Source: Ureibacillus endophyticus (GTDB lineage Bacteria > Bacillota > Bacilli > Bacillales_A > Planococcaceae). Taken from it: DNA of 64,000 nucleotides. Position 1 is the first letter of the stretch, and every line of letters starts with the position of its first letter. Location of the stretch: NCBI RefSeq assembly GCF_003628435.1, contig NZ_RBZN01000014.1:1-64000 (forward strand), written 5' to 3'. Positions 30,144 through 41,829 of this stretch are shown in pieces. The position numbers were made by a program, and so were the translations under genes. The notes under the pieces are model-generated. The model saw nothing but the letters and a program-made list of their open reading frames with translations. It did no database searches and had not been told where the DNA came from.

Positions 30144-32219
30144 ATGAAACGCGAATTCTCATTAGAGAATACACGTAATATTGGGATCATGGCTCATATT
30201 GATGCTGGTAAAACAACAACAACTGAGCGTATCCTTTATTACACTGGTAAGATTCACAAAATCGGTGAAACTCACGAAGGTGCCTCTCAAATGGACTGGA
30301 TGGAGCAAGAACAAGAACGTGGTATCACTATCACTTCTGCTGCGACAACAGCTCAATGGAAAGGTCATCGCGTAAATATCATCGACACACCAGGACACGT
30401 AGACTTCACAGTAGAGGTTGAACGTTCATTACGTGTACTTGACGGAGCAGTAACAGTACTTGATGCTCAATCTGGTGTTGAGCCACAAACTGAAACTGTA
30501 TGGCGCCAAGCTACAACTTATGGTGTTCCACGTATCGTATTTGTTAACAAAATGGATAAAATCGGTGCAGATTTCTTATATTCTGTAGGAACTCTACATG
30601 ACCGTTTACAAGCGAATGCACACCCAATTCAATTACCAATCGGTGCTGAAGATCAATTCGAAGCAATTATCGATTTAGTTGAAATGAAAGCTATCTTCTA
30701 CGGAAACGACCTTGGTACTGATATCCAAGAACGTGAAATTCCAGAAGAATATAAAGCACAAGCTGAAGAATACCGTGAAAAGTTAGTTGAAGCAGTTGCT
30801 GAATTAGATGAAGAATTAATGGAGAAATACTTTGCTGGTGAAGAAATCACTATCGAAGAATTAAAAGCTGGTATCCGTAAAGCTACTCTATCAGTTCAAT
30901 TCTACCCAGTTATTTGTGGTACTGCATTCAAAAACAAAGGTGTTCAATTAATGCTTGATGCAGTAATCGACTACTTACCAGCACCAACTGACATCCCAGC
31001 TATTAAAGGTGTTAATGACTCTGGTGAAGAAGTTGAAAAACATGCTAGCGATGACGAGCCATTCGCAGCGCTTGCATTCAAAGTTATGACTGACCCTTAT
31101 GTTGGTAAATTAACATTCTTCCGTGTGTACTCTGGTATTTTAGAATCAGGTTCATACGTACAAAACTCTACAAAAGGTAAACGTGAACGTATAGGTCGTA
31201 TCCTACAAATGCACGCAAACTCTCGTGAAGAAATTTCAAAAGTATTCGCTGGTGATATTGCTGCTGCTGTAGGTCTTAAAGATACTACTACTGGTGACAC
31301 TCTTTGTGACGAAAAAGACTTCGTTATTTTAGAGTCTATGGAATTCCCAGAGCCAGTTATCTCTTTATCTGTAGAACCAAAATCAAAAGCGGACCAAGAC
31401 AAAATGGGACAAGCTCTTGCAAAATTACAAGAAGAAGACCCAACATTCCGCGCTCATACAGACCAAGAAACTGGTCAAACAATCATCTCAGGTATGGGTG
31501 AACTTCACCTTGATATCCTAGTTGACCGTATGAAACGTGAATTTAAAGTTGAATGTAATGTAGGTGCTCCACAAGTTTCTTACCGTGAAACATTCCGTAG
31601 CTCTGCACAAGTTCAAGGTAAATTCACTCGCCAATCTGGTGGTCGTGGTCAATACGGTGACGTTTGGATCGAATTCTCTCCAAACGAAGAAGGTAAAGGT
31701 TTCGAATTTGAAAACGCAATCGTTGGTGGGGTAGTACCACGTGAATATATTCCAGCTGTTGAAGCAGGACTTCGTGACGCGCTTGATCGCGGTGTAGTTG
31801 CTGGTTACCCATTAATCGACATCAAAGCGAAATTATTCGATGGTTCTTACCATGATGTTGACTCAAACGAAATGGCGTTCAAAATCGCTGCTTCTATGGC
31901 ATTAAAAGCTGCAGCTTCTAAATGTAACCCTGTTCTTTTAGAACCAGTAATGAAAGTAGAAGTAGTAATTCCTGAAGAATATCTTGGAGATATCATGGGT
32001 AACATCACTTCTCGCCGTGGTCGTGTAGAAGGTATGGAAGCTCGTGGTAACGCACAAGTTGTTCGTGCAATGGTTCCACTTTCTGAAATGTTCGGATATG
32101 CAACTACATTACGTTCTGCTACACAAGGTCGTGGTGTATTCTCAATGGTATTCGATCACTATGAAGAAGTTCCAAAATCAATTGCAGATGATATCATCAA
32201 AAAAAATAAAGGTGAATAA
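30144..32219 (+). CDS. fusA: Elongation factor G
   Basis: 691 residues. G1 [15 protein letters not shown] (about 17-31), G2 RGITITSA, G3 DTPGHVDF, G4 NKMDK, followed by domains II-V including the [15 protein letters not shown] segment of domain IV. GTP-dependent tRNA/mRNA translocation and ribosome recycling. Part of the str operon. Confidence 0.98.
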   Translation: MKREFSLENTRNIGIMAHIDAGKTTTTERILYYTGKIHKIGETHEGASQMDWMEQEQERGITITSAATTAQWKGHRVNIIDTPGHVDFTVEVERSLRVLDGAVTVLDAQSGVEPQTETVWRQATTYGVPRIVFVNKMDKIGADFLYSVGTLHDRLQANAHPIQLPIGAEDQFEAIIDLVEMKAIFYGNDLGTDIQEREIPEEYKAQAEEYREKLVEAVAELDEELMEKYFAGEEITIEELKAGIRKATLSVQFYPVICGTAFKNKGVQLMLDAVIDYLPAPTDIPAIKGVNDSGEEVEKHASDDEPFAALAFKVMTDPYVGKLTFFRVYSGILESGSYVQNSTKGKRERIGRILQMHANSREEISKVFAGDIAAAVGLKDTTTGDTLCDEKDFVILESMEFPEPVISLSVEPKSKADQDKMGQALAKLQEEDPTFRAHTDQETGQTIISGMGELHLDILVDRMKREFKVECNVGAPQVSYRETFRSSAQVQGKFTRQSGGRGQYGDVWIEFSPNEEGKGFEFENAIVGGVVPREYIPAVEAGLRDALDRGVVAGYPLIDIKAKLFDGSYHDVDSNEMAFKIAASMALKAAASKCNPVLLEPVMKVEVVIPEEYLGDIMGNITSRRGRVEGMEARGNAQVVRAMVPLSEMFGYATTLRSATQGRGVFSMVFDHYEEVPKSIADDIIKKNKGE

Positions 32220-32357
32220 TTGAAATTTCATCTTGCTTCAAGTATAAATAATTTGTAAGCTATGATTGACTGGCTGTGAAGGGCCCTCCAGCCAGCAGTT
32301 ATAACATATAAAAATTCTAAAAAAAATAATAAACACATATTTAGGAGGCTAACTCTA

Positions 32358-33545
32358 ATGGCTAAAGAAAAATTTGACCGTTCGAAAACGCATGCTAACG
32401 TTGGTACAATTGGACACGTTGACCATGGTAAAACTACTTTAACTGCTGCTATCGCTACAGTTCTTTCTAAAAAAATGGGTGGGGAAGCAAAATCATACGC
32501 TGATATCGATAACGCTCCAGAAGAAAAAGAGCGTGGAATCACTATCAACACTTCTCACGTAGAATATGAAACTGCTACTCGTCACTATGCACACGTTGAC
32601 TGCCCAGGACATGCTGACTATGTTAAAAACATGATCACTGGTGCTGCTCAAATGGACGGCGGTATCTTAGTAGTATCTGCTGCTGACGGCCCAATGCCAC
32701 AAACTCGTGAGCACATCTTATTATCACGTCAAGTAGGTGTACCTTACTTAGTAGTATTCTTAAACAAATGTGATATGGTTGATGACGAAGAATTATTAGA
32801 ATTAGTAGAAATGGAAGTACGTGATTTACTTTCTGAATACGATTTCCCAGGTGACGATGTTCCTGTAATCAAAGGTTCTGCTTTAAAAGCTCTTGAAGGT
32901 GAACCAGAATGGGAAGAAAAAATCGTTGAATTAATGGACGCTGTAGATAACTACATCCCAACTCCAGAACGTCAAACTGACAAACCATTCATGATGCCAG
33001 TAGAGGACGTATTCTCTATCACTGGTCGTGGTACAGTTGCAACTGGTCGTGTAGAACGCGGTCAAGTTAAAGTTGGTGACGTTGTTGAGATCGTTGGTAT
33101 CGTTGACGAGCCAAAATCAACAACTGTAACTGGTGTTGAAATGTTCCGTAAATTATTAGACTATGCTGAAGCTGGTGACAACATCGGTGCTTTACTTCGT
33201 GGTATTTCACGTGAAGAAGTACAACGTGGACAAGTATTAGCTAAACCAGGCTCAATCACTCCACACACTACTTTCAAAGCTGAAGTTTACGTATTATCAA
33301 AAGAAGAAGGTGGACGTCATACTCCATTCTTCTCTAACTACCGTCCTCAGTTCTACTTCCGTACAACTGACGTAACTGGTGTTATCAACTTACCAGAAGG
33401 CGTAGAAATGGTTATGCCTGGCGACAACATTGAAATGAACGTAGAATTAATTTCTCCAATCGCTCTTGAAGAAGGTACAAAATTCTCTATCCGTGAGGGT
33501 GGACGTACTGTTGGAGCTGGAGTAGTATCTTCTATCCAAAAATAA
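32358..33545 (+). CDS. tuf: Elongation factor Tu
   Basis: 395 residues. G1 GHVDHGKT (19-26), G3 DCPGHADY, G4 NKCD (136-139), then beta-barrel domains II and III. Delivers aminoacyl-tRNA. The 138-base gap from fusA has a 7-bp GC hairpin CTGGCTG/CAGCCAG (32270-32295). Ribosome site TTAGGAGGC. The gene is closed by a strong terminator. Confidence 0.98.
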   Translation: MAKEKFDRSKTHANVGTIGHVDHGKTTLTAAIATVLSKKMGGEAKSYADIDNAPEEKERGITINTSHVEYETATRHYAHVDCPGHADYVKNMITGAAQMDGGILVVSAADGPMPQTREHILLSRQVGVPYLVVFLNKCDMVDDEELLELVEMEVRDLLSEYDFPGDDVPVIKGSALKALEGEPEWEEKIVELMDAVDNYIPTPERQTDKPFMMPVEDVFSITGRGTVATGRVERGQVKVGDVVEIVGIVDEPKSTTVTGVEMFRKLLDYAEAGDNIGALLRGISREEVQRGQVLAKPGSITPHTTFKAEVYVLSKEEGGRHTPFFSNYRPQFYFRTTDVTGVINLPEGVEMVMPGDNIEMNVELISPIALEEGTKFSIREGGRTVGAGVVSSIQK

Positions 33546-33567
33546 TTTTAGCTTATTGCTAATACAA

Positions 33568-33603
33568 ACATCCTATGGGGACGCCTGTAGGATGTTTTTT
33601 TTT
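33568..33603 (+). terminator. Terminator of the str operon
   Basis: ACATCCTA / TAGGATGT, 12-base loop, then nine T. Confidence 0.92.
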
Positions 33604-33766
33604 GTTCAATTTTCTTCTATCGTTTCTATACTATAGCTAAAGAGAATAATGAATATTCAAAATATGTATTTCATTTATGTACCGTCTTCCTATTATAATT
33701 ATGACTAAGCAAAGTTAGAGGAAATGACCTCTTTCTTGAATCTTGTATATATTGGGGGATATGTTC

Positions 33767-35950
33767 ATGACAAATTACATTCAAGTGGGGAATCTTAAAG
33801 TAGCTTCAGTTCTATATGATTTTATTAATAATCAAGCATTACCAGGTAGTAAAGTAGAGCAGGAACAGTTTTGGAATGGACTTGATCAGCTAATCCATGA
33901 CTTAACACCTGAAAATAAAGCGTTGTTAGAAAAACGTGATGAAATACAAGAAGCAATCAATAACTGGCACAAAGAAAATAAAGAAAACTTTAATTTTGAT
34001 AATTATAAAACTTTCTTACAAGAAATTGGATACCTTGAGCCAAAAGTAGAAGACTTTAAAATTTCGACAGAGAACGTGGATGATGAAATTGCCGTACAAG
34101 CGGGTCCACAATTAGTTGTACCTGTAAATAATGGGCGCTATGCAATTAATGCTGCAAATGCACGTTGGGGAAGTTTATATGATGCACTTTATGGCACAGA
34201 TGCAATTAGTGAAGAAGACGGTGCTACTATCGGTAAAGGCTACAACCCAGTTCGTGGTGAAAAAGTTATTACTAAATCTAAACAACTATTAGATGAAGCA
34301 ATTACATTAAAGAATGCATCTCATATTGATATTGTGAAATATTCAATTATTGATAATAAACTAGTGGCTACTTTAGCAAATGGAGAATCTACAGGTCTAG
34401 TTGATGAGCAAAAATTAGTAGGTTACCAAGGTTCACTTGAAGAACCAACTGTTTTATTATTTAAAAATAATGACCTTCACATTGAAATTCAATTTAATCG
34501 TGAGCATCCAGTTGGAAAAACAGATGCTGCGGGTATTAAAGATATCGTACTTGAATCTGCTATTACAACGATTATGGACTGTGAGGATTCTGTTGCTGCT
34601 GTTGATGCGGAAGATAAAGTACTAGTATATAGCAACTGGTTAGGTTTAATGAAAGGTGATTTATCCGCAACGTTTGAAAAAGGCTCAAAAACAATGACAC
34701 GTACGTTAAATCCTGATCGTACATACACAGGATTAAATGGTGAAACAATTACACTTCCAGGACGTTCATTAATGTTTGTTCGAAACGTAGGTCACTTAAT
34801 GACAAATAGCGCAATTCTAGATAAAAATGGTGACGAAGTTCCAGAGGGTATTTTAGATGGTGTGTTTACTAGCTTAATTGCAAAACACGACATTTTAGGT
34901 TCAGGGAAATATAAAAACTCTCAAAAAGGTTCAATTTACATTGTAAAGCCGAAAATGCATGGATCAAAAGAAGTTGCATTTGCTAATAAACTATTTGAAC
35001 GTGTCGAAGATTTACTAGGTTTAGAACGCTTCACTTTAAAAATTGGTGTAATGGATGAAGAACGTCGCACATCTTTAAACTTAAAAGCATGTATTAAAGA
35101 AGTTAAAGACCGTGTAGTATTCATCAACACTGGATTCTTAGATCGTACAGGTGATGAAATCCATACATCTATGGAAGCTGGACCTATGATTCGTAAAAAT
35201 GAAATGAAAACTTCTATTTGGTTACAATCATATGAGAAATCAAATGTAACAGTTGGTCTTGACTGTGGATTACAAGGTCGTGCTCAAATTGGTAAAGGTA
35301 TGTGGGCAATGCCAGATTTAATGGCAGAAATGTTAAATCAAAAAATTGGTCACTTACAAGCAGGTGCAAATACAGCCTGGGTACCATCACCTACAGCAGC
35401 AACATTACATGCAACACATTATCACCAATTAAATGTTAAAGATGTTCAAAAAGGATTATCTAGCTCAGAAGATTTCCAAGATGCAATTTTACAATTCCCA
35501 GTATCACCTACTACAAACTGGAGTCCTGAAGAAATCCAACAAGAGTTAGACAACAATTCTCAAGGTATATTAGGATATGTTGTTCGTTGGGTTGAACAAG
35601 GAGTAGGTTGTTCAAAAGTACCTGATATTAACAATATTGGTCTAATGGAAGATCGTGCAACGTTACGAATTTCAAGTCAACACGTTGCAAACTGGTTACA
35701 CCATGGTATTTGTACTAAAGAGCAAGTATTAGAGACAATGAAACGCATGGCAAAAGTGGTTGATGGGCAAAATGCAGATGATCCTGAATACCGTCCAATG
35801 GCGCCAAACTTTGAAGAGTCAGTTGCATTCCAAGCAGCATGTGACTTAGTATTCAAAGGCTATGAACAGCCAAATGGTTATACAGAGCCAATTTTACACA
35901 AAAAACGTTTAGAAGCAAAAGCAAAGTATGGTACAGTAGTTGCAAACTAA
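33767..35950 (+). CDS. glcB: Malate synthase G
   Basis: 727 residues from ATG 33767, spaced eight bases from GGGGG (33754-33758). Condenses glyoxylate with acetyl-CoA to malate. The length and the [21 protein letters not shown] region are those of the large monomeric G isoform rather than the ~530-residue A form. Single-gene unit between tuf and rpsJ; no isocitrate lyase or glycolate oxidase gene is near, so the glyoxylate source is not shown by context. Confidence 0.94.
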   Translation: MTNYIQVGNLKVASVLYDFINNQALPGSKVEQEQFWNGLDQLIHDLTPENKALLEKRDEIQEAINNWHKENKENFNFDNYKTFLQEIGYLEPKVEDFKISTENVDDEIAVQAGPQLVVPVNNGRYAINAANARWGSLYDALYGTDAISEEDGATIGKGYNPVRGEKVITKSKQLLDEAITLKNASHIDIVKYSIIDNKLVATLANGESTGLVDEQKLVGYQGSLEEPTVLLFKNNDLHIEIQFNREHPVGKTDAAGIKDIVLESAITTIMDCEDSVAAVDAEDKVLVYSNWLGLMKGDLSATFEKGSKTMTRTLNPDRTYTGLNGETITLPGRSLMFVRNVGHLMTNSAILDKNGDEVPEGILDGVFTSLIAKHDILGSGKYKNSQKGSIYIVKPKMHGSKEVAFANKLFERVEDLLGLERFTLKIGVMDEERRTSLNLKACIKEVKDRVVFINTGFLDRTGDEIHTSMEAGPMIRKNEMKTSIWLQSYEKSNVTVGLDCGLQGRAQIGKGMWAMPDLMAEMLNQKIGHLQAGANTAWVPSPTAATLHATHYHQLNVKDVQKGLSSSEDFQDAILQFPVSPTTNWSPEEIQQELDNNSQGILGYVVRWVEQGVGCSKVPDINNIGLMEDRATLRISSQHVANWLHHGICTKEQVLETMKRMAKVVDGQNADDPEYRPMAPNFEESVAFQAACDLVFKGYEQPNGYTEPILHKKRLEAKAKYGTVVAN

Positions 35951-35963
35951 TTAGATAAAATTA

Positions 35964-36006
35964 AAGGGCTATGTTAAAATTTCATTTGAATTTTAACATA
36001 GCCCTT
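35964..36006. terminator. Bidirectional terminator between glcB and the lysR-type gene
   Basis: Perfect 18-bp inverted repeat AAGGGCTATGTTAAAATT / AATTTTAACATAGCCCTT with a 7-base loop, between convergent genes. Confidence 0.85.
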
Positions 36007-36085
36007 CTTAAATGCAATTTATATGTGACGATAGCCGATAGCGACAATCGTAAAAAAACGCTCAATCGCTCTTTTCAGACGCCTC

Positions 36086-36982
36086 TTACTGCTTAATAAA
36101 ATCATGAGCTAAATTTATAAATTCCTTTACAGCAAAGGATAGATATTTATTTTTCTTCCACGTCATTCCGAGCTCTAAGAAGATTTTTTCTTCCTTAAAA
36201 GGTACCGACACAATAGTATCGTATTGTATTTTTTCACAAATTCTTTTTGGTAATAGCGCAATGCCAAGCTTTGCGGCAACCATTTCTATGATTAAGTCTT
36301 TTTGTGAAGTTTCACATGCAATTGTTGGGAAAAATCCGCTTTTCGAACATTCATCTATAATTCGGTCATACAATGTAAAATCATTCCGATAAATAATAAA
36401 GGATTCCTTCTCCAATTCAGTTAAGTGAACAGAAGGGCGATTAGCCAGTGGATGATCCCGATGTACAATTAGCATTAATGGATCTTTTAGTATCCCGATT
36501 GCTTCTAAATTTTCATTTGCCACACTTAAATTACAGATAAGCCCGATATCTAATTCACCCGCTTCAACACCCGCACGGATTTTTTTTGAGCCAACCTCTG
36601 TTAAGATAAGCTCGATATAAGGGTACTGCTCTTTATATTGGCTCACCAATTTTGAAAAGAATTCGGAACCTACGATTGGTGGGATACCAATCCGAATTTG
36701 TCCTTTTTTTAATTCCATTATATCTGTTAACTCTGAACGTAAATTTTTAAATGCCTCAAGTACATGTTGTGCATTTACTAATACTGCCCGTCCAGCATCG
36801 GTTAATTCTAATTGTTTTGAAGAACGATAAAATAAAGGGACACCCAGTTCAGCTTCTAAATTTTGAATAGCCTTACTGATAGAAGGCTGTGAAACATGTA
36901 AAGTTGAAGCGGCTTTTGTGAAGCTTAAATGTTTAGCAACTTCCGAAAAGTATTCAATCTGACGTATATCCAAAAGATGCAA
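36086..36982 (-). CDS. LysR-family transcriptional regulator
   Basis: 298 residues. N-terminal HTH DIRQIEYFSEVAKHLSFTKA...SQPSISKAIQNLEAELG (5-47), then a two-lobe effector domain from about 90. Wording such as GIPPIVGSEFF and KEFI near the end resembles the CidR/YwbI subgroup, but the effector and targets are not known. Convergent with glcB, divergent from the BceR-like gene by 155 bp, so either neighbour could be a target. AAAGGAG ribosome site. Confidence 0.88.
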   Translation of the reverse strand: MHLLDIRQIEYFSEVAKHLSFTKAASTLHVSQPSISKAIQNLEAELGVPLFYRSSKQLELTDAGRAVLVNAQHVLEAFKNLRSELTDIMELKKGQIRIGIPPIVGSEFFSKLVSQYKEQYPYIELILTEVGSKKIRAGVEAGELDIGLICNLSVANENLEAIGILKDPLMLIVHRDHPLANRPSVHLTELEKESFIIYRNDFTLYDRIIDECSKSGFFPTIACETSQKDLIIEMVAAKLGIALLPKRICEKIQYDTIVSVPFKEEKIFLELGMTWKKNKYLSFAVKEFINLAHDFIKQ

Positions 36983-37137
36983 CTCCTTTACGACATAATT
37001 GACTCACTCGTTGGTTAGTACTCTTTCAATCTATTATACATTTAAAATGATGTATCGGGATAAAAACCTTCCTTTATGATGAATCTGAAACAGTATAGTA
37101 TAATAAAATTGGATTTTATAGGAAGATTCATATCTCT

Positions 37138-37833
37138 ATGAAGGGAATGAGCAATTTGAAAATATTTTTAATTGAAGATGATAGTTCTATTTTTGAAATG
37201 ATAAAAGAACGTTTTAATGGGTGGAACTTAACAGTAGAAGGGCCTTTAGATTTTCATAAAGTTATGGACTCCTTTATAGAAATAAAGCCGCAATTAGTCA
37301 TTATAGATATACAGCTTCCCGCATATGATGGTTTTCATTGGTGTAGGGAAATTAGAGAAATTTCGAAGGTGCCAATTATTTTCTTGTCTTCGCGTGATCA
37401 CCCGATGGATATGGTAATGGCGATGCAAATGGGGGCGGATGATTTCATACAAAAGCCTTTTCACATGGAAGTTCTTTTAGCGAAGGTACAAGCTATTCTC
37501 CGTAGAACTTATGATTATGTTGAGGAGCAAAGTGAAATAACAAGATGGAACGGGGCCACTGTCGACTATACTAAAGGTGTTATCATGTATAATGATAAAT
37601 CATGTGAATTAACAAAAAACGAATTATTTATATTGCGAATACTTTTACAGCATATAGATAAAATTGTTTCCAGGGATGAATTAATGCGTAAGTTATGGGA
37701 TGATGAACGCTTTGTGAATGATAATACTTTGTCTGTGAATGTAAATCGACTTAGACAAAAGCTTGAAGAGATTGGAATGAAAAATGTTATTGTCACTAAG
37801 AAGGGGCTAGGGTATATGGCAATCACATTATAG
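37138..37833 (+). CDS. BceR-like OmpR-family response regulator
   Basis: 231 residues. Receiver domain with acidic IEDD near the start and phospho-acceptor D57 (VIIDIQLP), K in IQKPFHM; OmpR-type winged helix from about 130. Strongly like B. subtilis BceR (GFHWCREIR, FLSSRDHP.DMVM.MQ.GADDFIQKPFH). TTG 37156, nine bases after AAGGGA, is a credible alternative start giving MKIFLIEDD. Paired with the kinase gene 9 bp downstream. Confidence 0.92.
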   Translation: MKGMSNLKIFLIEDDSSIFEMIKERFNGWNLTVEGPLDFHKVMDSFIEIKPQLVIIDIQLPAYDGFHWCREIREISKVPIIFLSSRDHPMDMVMAMQMGADDFIQKPFHMEVLLAKVQAILRRTYDYVEEQSEITRWNGATVDYTKGVIMYNDKSCELTKNELFILRILLQHIDKIVSRDELMRKLWDDERFVNDNTLSVNVNRLRQKLEEIGMKNVIVTKKGLGYMAITL

Positions 37834-37842
37834 AGGTGACAT

Positions 37843-38856
37843 ATGTTCTTATTATTTATAAGAGAAAGAATTACATGGATACTATTTATAGTAGGCTTGC
37901 TGGTATGTATAAATCTTTTATTTTACTTGGATTATGGCTTTTCTAGAATATCTTTAGGCTATTTTAATATCTTGACCATATCTGTTACAGTTTTGTTCCT
38001 ATTTTGGCGGTATATAAAAGAAGTACATCAGTTGACAAATTTCCTGGGAAATTTGTCGAACAGATATGATCTCCTGTCTGAAAATGTTGGATTCTCACCA
38101 TTTCAAAAAAGATATTTAGAGGAAATGTTATCTATTTTAGAAGAAAAAGAATTTTTATTAAATCAATCAAAAGTTCAACTTCAGGAGGACTCAGAGGATT
38201 TATTAGCATGGGTCCATGAAATGAAGACACCATTAACAGCTATGAAGTTAGTGGTTGAACAAATAGAAGATACAAGTTTACGAAAGAAACTTGAAAACGA
38301 ATGGATGCGAATTCACTTATTATTGGATCAACAATTACATAATACGAGGTTAGCTTTTATAGAAAAAGATAATCGATTAGAAAAGGTGACATTACGCACT
38401 ATTGTATATAAAGAGATTCGAGAGTTTCATTCATGGTGTATGGAAAAAGGGATAGGTTTTCAAGTTGAAGAGTTAGAAGAAGAAGTTACAACCGATAAAA
38501 AATGGTTAGCCTTTATAGTACGCCAGATTTTATCCAATGCGATAAAGTATAGTCATCAGAATGAAAATATCGATATTTTCACATCAGTAGATGATACTGG
38601 ACACCTTTTGCTTCATTTTCAAGACTATGGTGTTGGTATACTACAAGAAGACTTACCACGTATCTTTCATAAATCCTATACTGGTACAATTGGACGTGAG
38701 TCTGTGCAATCAACAGGCATGGGTCTATATCTTGCCAAAAACGCTGCGCAAAAGCTAGGTATTCAAATTACAGTTCATTCTAAAAGAGATGAAGGTACAA
38801 TGTTTACTTTAGTTTTCCCTACTGAAAATGAATATGGAAAATTACTTGGTAGATGA
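37843..38856 (+). CDS. BceS-like intramembrane-sensing histidine kinase
   Basis: 337 residues. Two transmembrane helices (about 9-29 and 37-56) with almost no external loop, as in kinases that sense through their partner transporter. H-box DLLAWVHEMKTPLTA with H125, N-box RQILSNAIKYS, and G-boxes near 265-300. Expected to be activated by flux through the BceAB-like transporter and to phosphorylate the adjacent regulator. Confidence 0.92.
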   Translation: MFLLFIRERITWILFIVGLLVCINLLFYLDYGFSRISLGYFNILTISVTVLFLFWRYIKEVHQLTNFLGNLSNRYDLLSENVGFSPFQKRYLEEMLSILEEKEFLLNQSKVQLQEDSEDLLAWVHEMKTPLTAMKLVVEQIEDTSLRKKLENEWMRIHLLLDQQLHNTRLAFIEKDNRLEKVTLRTIVYKEIREFHSWCMEKGIGFQVEELEEEVTTDKKWLAFIVRQILSNAIKYSHQNENIDIFTSVDDTGHLLLHFQDYGVGILQEDLPRIFHKSYTGTIGRESVQSTGMGLYLAKNAAQKLGIQITVHSKRDEGTMFTLVFPTENEYGKLLGR

Positions 38857-38889
38857 CAAAATCGTCACCTACCTTTTTATTTTGTCATC
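38852..38889. promoter_or_regulatory. Inverted repeat upstream of the BceA-like gene (operator or attenuator)
   Basis: GATGACAAAAT (38852-38862) and ATTTTGTCATC (38879-38889) are perfect 11-base inverted arms. The first arm with its flank reads TGACA-AAAT-CGTCA, close to the TNACA-N4-TGTAA box described for BceR-like regulators. No T tract follows the second arm. A possible promoter, TTGTCA then TAAGTT 17 bases on, overlaps the second arm. Confidence 0.55.
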
Positions 38890-38956
38890 TTAAACGAAGG
38901 AAGATAAGTTGAAACGACTGTAAAATGAAAATAGTTAAAGAAAGGGGCGAAAAAGT

Positions 38957-39718
38957 TTGTCAGTCTTAATCGGTAGAAAAATAAGAAAAGTATATGGAAA
39001 GAAATCAACAGCTCAAGAAGTTTTGAAGGGTATTGATATAGAAGTTCAAAAAGGAGAGTTTGTTGGAATCATGGGTCCTTCTGGATCAGGGAAAACAACA
39101 TTATTAAATGTACTATGTTCCATTGATCACCCAACAGAAGGTATTGTTGAAATTAATGGACAAAATTTAAGAGGGATGAAGGAAAAGGCATTAGCCAATT
39201 TTAGACGTGAACAACTTGGTTTTATCTTTCAGGATTATAACTTACTTGATACTTTAACTGTAAAGGAAAATATATTATTGCCGTTATCGATAAGTAAACA
39301 GCCAAAAGCGGTAGTGGAAAGTCGACTAAAAGAACTCGTTGGAATTTTAGGCATCTCAGATATTTTAAATAAATATCCGAATGAAATCTCTGGTGGACAA
39401 AAACAAAGAACTTCTGCAGCACGAGCACTTATTGCGAATCCTACTTTAGTTTTTGCAGACGAACCAACTGGGGCACTAGATTCAAAATCAGCAAATGCGC
39501 TATTAACAAATTTAGAAACAATTAATCAACAAAAAAACGCAACGATTATGATGGTTACACACGATCCGGTGGCAGCTAGCTTTTGTTCGCGTGTTCTATT
39601 TTTAAAGGATGGAGCAATCTATACTGAATTATATAAAGGTGATAAAACTCGTCAGCAATTATTCCAACAAATATTAAATACGCAAAGTGTGCTTGGTGGT
39701 GATGGGTATGACGCTTAG
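38957..39718 (+). CDS. BceA-like antimicrobial peptide transporter ATPase
   Basis: 253 residues from TTG 38957 (AAAGGGGCG upstream). Walker [10 protein letters not shown] (40-48), Q-loop [10 protein letters not shown], signature ISGGQKQR, Walker [15 protein letters not shown]-loop THD. Near-identical in layout to B. subtilis BceA. Works with the adjacent permease to free cell-wall lipid intermediates from peptide antibiotics such as bacitracin; the exact drug is not deducible. Confidence 0.93.
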   Translation: MSVLIGRKIRKVYGKKSTAQEVLKGIDIEVQKGEFVGIMGPSGSGKTTLLNVLCSIDHPTEGIVEINGQNLRGMKEKALANFRREQLGFIFQDYNLLDTLTVKENILLPLSISKQPKAVVESRLKELVGILGISDILNKYPNEISGGQKQRTSAARALIANPTLVFADEPTGALDSKSANALLTNLETINQQKNATIMMVTHDPVAASFCSRVLFLKDGAIYTELYKGDKTRQQLFQQILNTQSVLGGDGYDA

Positions 39719-41687
39719 CAAGTTAGTATTTAGAAGTATGAGGAAAAACGTTAAACAATATTATTTATATTTCTTTGCACTGATATTTAGTGTGACATTA
39801 TGCTTTTCCTTTACGACATTGCAGTATAATCCATCAGTAGTAGAAGCGCTTAAAAAGAGTGGTACAGCTACAGCCGGTTTTGAAGCAGCGTCATATATAT
39901 TATATTTTATCGTCACGTTCTTTGTCTTATATGCAAGCCAGCTCTTTATGAAAAGACGCAGTAAAGAAATTGGATTATTTCAATTAATTGGAATGACGAA
40001 AGGTTTAGTTTTTCGTTTAATTGCTTTAGAAAACATCATTTTATTTTCACTCGCAGTAATGATAGGGATGGTAATTGGCTATTTTAGTTCACGCTTTTTT
40101 GCAATGGTCTTATTAAAGATATTAGAAATTGATATGATCGTACAATTAAAGTTTTCCTTAGATGCTTTCCAACAATCAGCACTATTATTTTCTGTTTTGC
40201 TTATAATTATTTTATTGCAAATGTTATGGATGATTAGAAGGTTATCTTTGTTATCATTATTTACTGCAGCAAAAAAAGCTGACGAACGTATAAAAGGGTT
40301 TAGTATATTTCAGATGGTAATGGGGTTAATCGGTGTTGCGCTTATCATTTATGGCTATTATCAATCTACAATGTTATTTAACGTAGAAAAAGCGAGTGTT
40401 TATAATAATCTGTTTTTACACATGCTCGTTATACTAGGCTCTACAATATTAGGGACGTTCTTATTTTTTAGATATTCTGTTTCCCTCATTATGAATATTG
40501 TTCGTGCTAGTAAAAGTGGACATTTACGAATAACAGATGTTTTAGCCGTAACACCGATTATGCATAAAATGAAAAGTAATTCAAAATCCTTAACGTTAAT
40601 TACAACTTTAACAGGACTTGCAGTAGGAATTATGAGTTTAGCTTATATTGCTTATTACTCATCAGGTTCCAATGCACGGTTTGCATCACCATATGACTAT
40701 ATTTTACTTAACGACCAAGGTATAGAGTTCTTAGATGCCTTATATCAAGAAGGAATTGATTTTAAAAAAGATACTTATCAAATTTCCAATGTAAAGTTAA
40801 ATCTTAAAGATTTGATTTCGGAAAATTTACAGGATAGCCCTTTACTATTTAACGGAGAGGTAGATACTGCTGTCGTATCGCTTAGTGATTTTCATCAAAT
40901 AGAACCGAACTTTTCATTAAAAGAAGGGGAAGCGTTGATAACGAGCTATGCTAATGTGTTGTCGGAAGTTTTACCGCTTCAAAAAGATGTTGATGTCAAT
41001 GTGAAATCCGGAGAAACGGAAATTCCTCTGCACATTACAGATATTCGTAAAGATTACGTGTTATCACAATATGCTTCAGATGCTAGTCCAATTTTAGTTG
41101 TACCAGATAATCTCTTTAAAGAGATTGAAGAGCAAAATAAAGCTCAAGTAAATATTCATTCACAAATAGGTATTAACCTTAAAGATAAAGATGATATGGA
41201 AAAGGCTGAAGTGCTTTATAAAAAGTTCTCTGAAGATAGAAAGGTAATGTTAGATAATGAATACAGTATCATAATCAATTCTTTTGAAGAAGAACGAAAA
41301 GAGAACGTAGCTAGCTTAGGTATTACGATATTCGTCACAGCCTTCTTAGGATTAGCCTTCTTAATAACTACCGGAAGTATTCTTTATTTTAAACAAATGG
41401 CAGAAGCGGATGATGAAAAATCTTCTTATGTAATCTTACGTAAGATTGGCTATTCAACTTCACATATAATGAAAGGGATCTATGCAAAGCAAGCATTTAA
41501 TTTCGGAGTACCATTAGTTATTGGATTATCCCATAGTTACTTTGCAGTTAAATCTGGCTGGTGGCTATTTGGAACAGAACTTGTTGCACCATTAGTCATC
41601 ACAATCTGTTTATATGTTGCAATGTATATGGTGTTTGCAATATTATCTATTCAATATTATAAAAGGGTTGTAAGAGAATCATTATAA
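39708..41687 (+). CDS. BceB-like FtsX-family permease
   Basis: 659 residues from ATG 39708, overlapping the ATPase gene by 11 bp. About ten transmembrane helices, two FtsX blocks, and a large extracellular domain of about 200 residues (roughly 330-540) before the last helices, the hallmark of Bce permeases. [17 protein letters not shown] and YFKQM.E.DDEK.SY.ILRK match the family. Senses the peptide and signals to the BceS-like kinase. Confidence 0.93.
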   Translation: MTLSKLVFRSMRKNVKQYYLYFFALIFSVTLCFSFTTLQYNPSVVEALKKSGTATAGFEAASYILYFIVTFFVLYASQLFMKRRSKEIGLFQLIGMTKGLVFRLIALENIILFSLAVMIGMVIGYFSSRFFAMVLLKILEIDMIVQLKFSLDAFQQSALLFSVLLIIILLQMLWMIRRLSLLSLFTAAKKADERIKGFSIFQMVMGLIGVALIIYGYYQSTMLFNVEKASVYNNLFLHMLVILGSTILGTFLFFRYSVSLIMNIVRASKSGHLRITDVLAVTPIMHKMKSNSKSLTLITTLTGLAVGIMSLAYIAYYSSGSNARFASPYDYILLNDQGIEFLDALYQEGIDFKKDTYQISNVKLNLKDLISENLQDSPLLFNGEVDTAVVSLSDFHQIEPNFSLKEGEALITSYANVLSEVLPLQKDVDVNVKSGETEIPLHITDIRKDYVLSQYASDASPILVVPDNLFKEIEEQNKAQVNIHSQIGINLKDKDDMEKAEVLYKKFSEDRKVMLDNEYSIIINSFEEERKENVASLGITIFVTAFLGLAFLITTGSILYFKQMAEADDEKSSYVILRKIGYSTSHIMKGIYAKQAFNFGVPLVIGLSHSYFAVKSGWWLFGTELVAPLVITICLYVAMYMVFAILSIQYYKRVVRESL

Positions 41688-41694
41688 TAGAAGA

Positions 41695-41745
41695 AATCCA
41701 CTATAAATTCCGAATATTTCAGGAATTTATAGTGGATTTTCTTTA
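41695..41745 (+). terminator. Terminator of the bce-like operon
   Basis: Perfect 17-bp stem AATCCACTATAAATTCC / GGAATTTATAGTGGATT, 10-base loop, TTTCTTT tail. Confidence 0.9.
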
Positions 41746-41829
41746 CATTGACTTTAGATAATTGAGCAGTTACACTTTAACACGTTGTCAGTTTAGCAGT
41801 TTAGCAAATGAAAGTGTGAGGGATATTTT

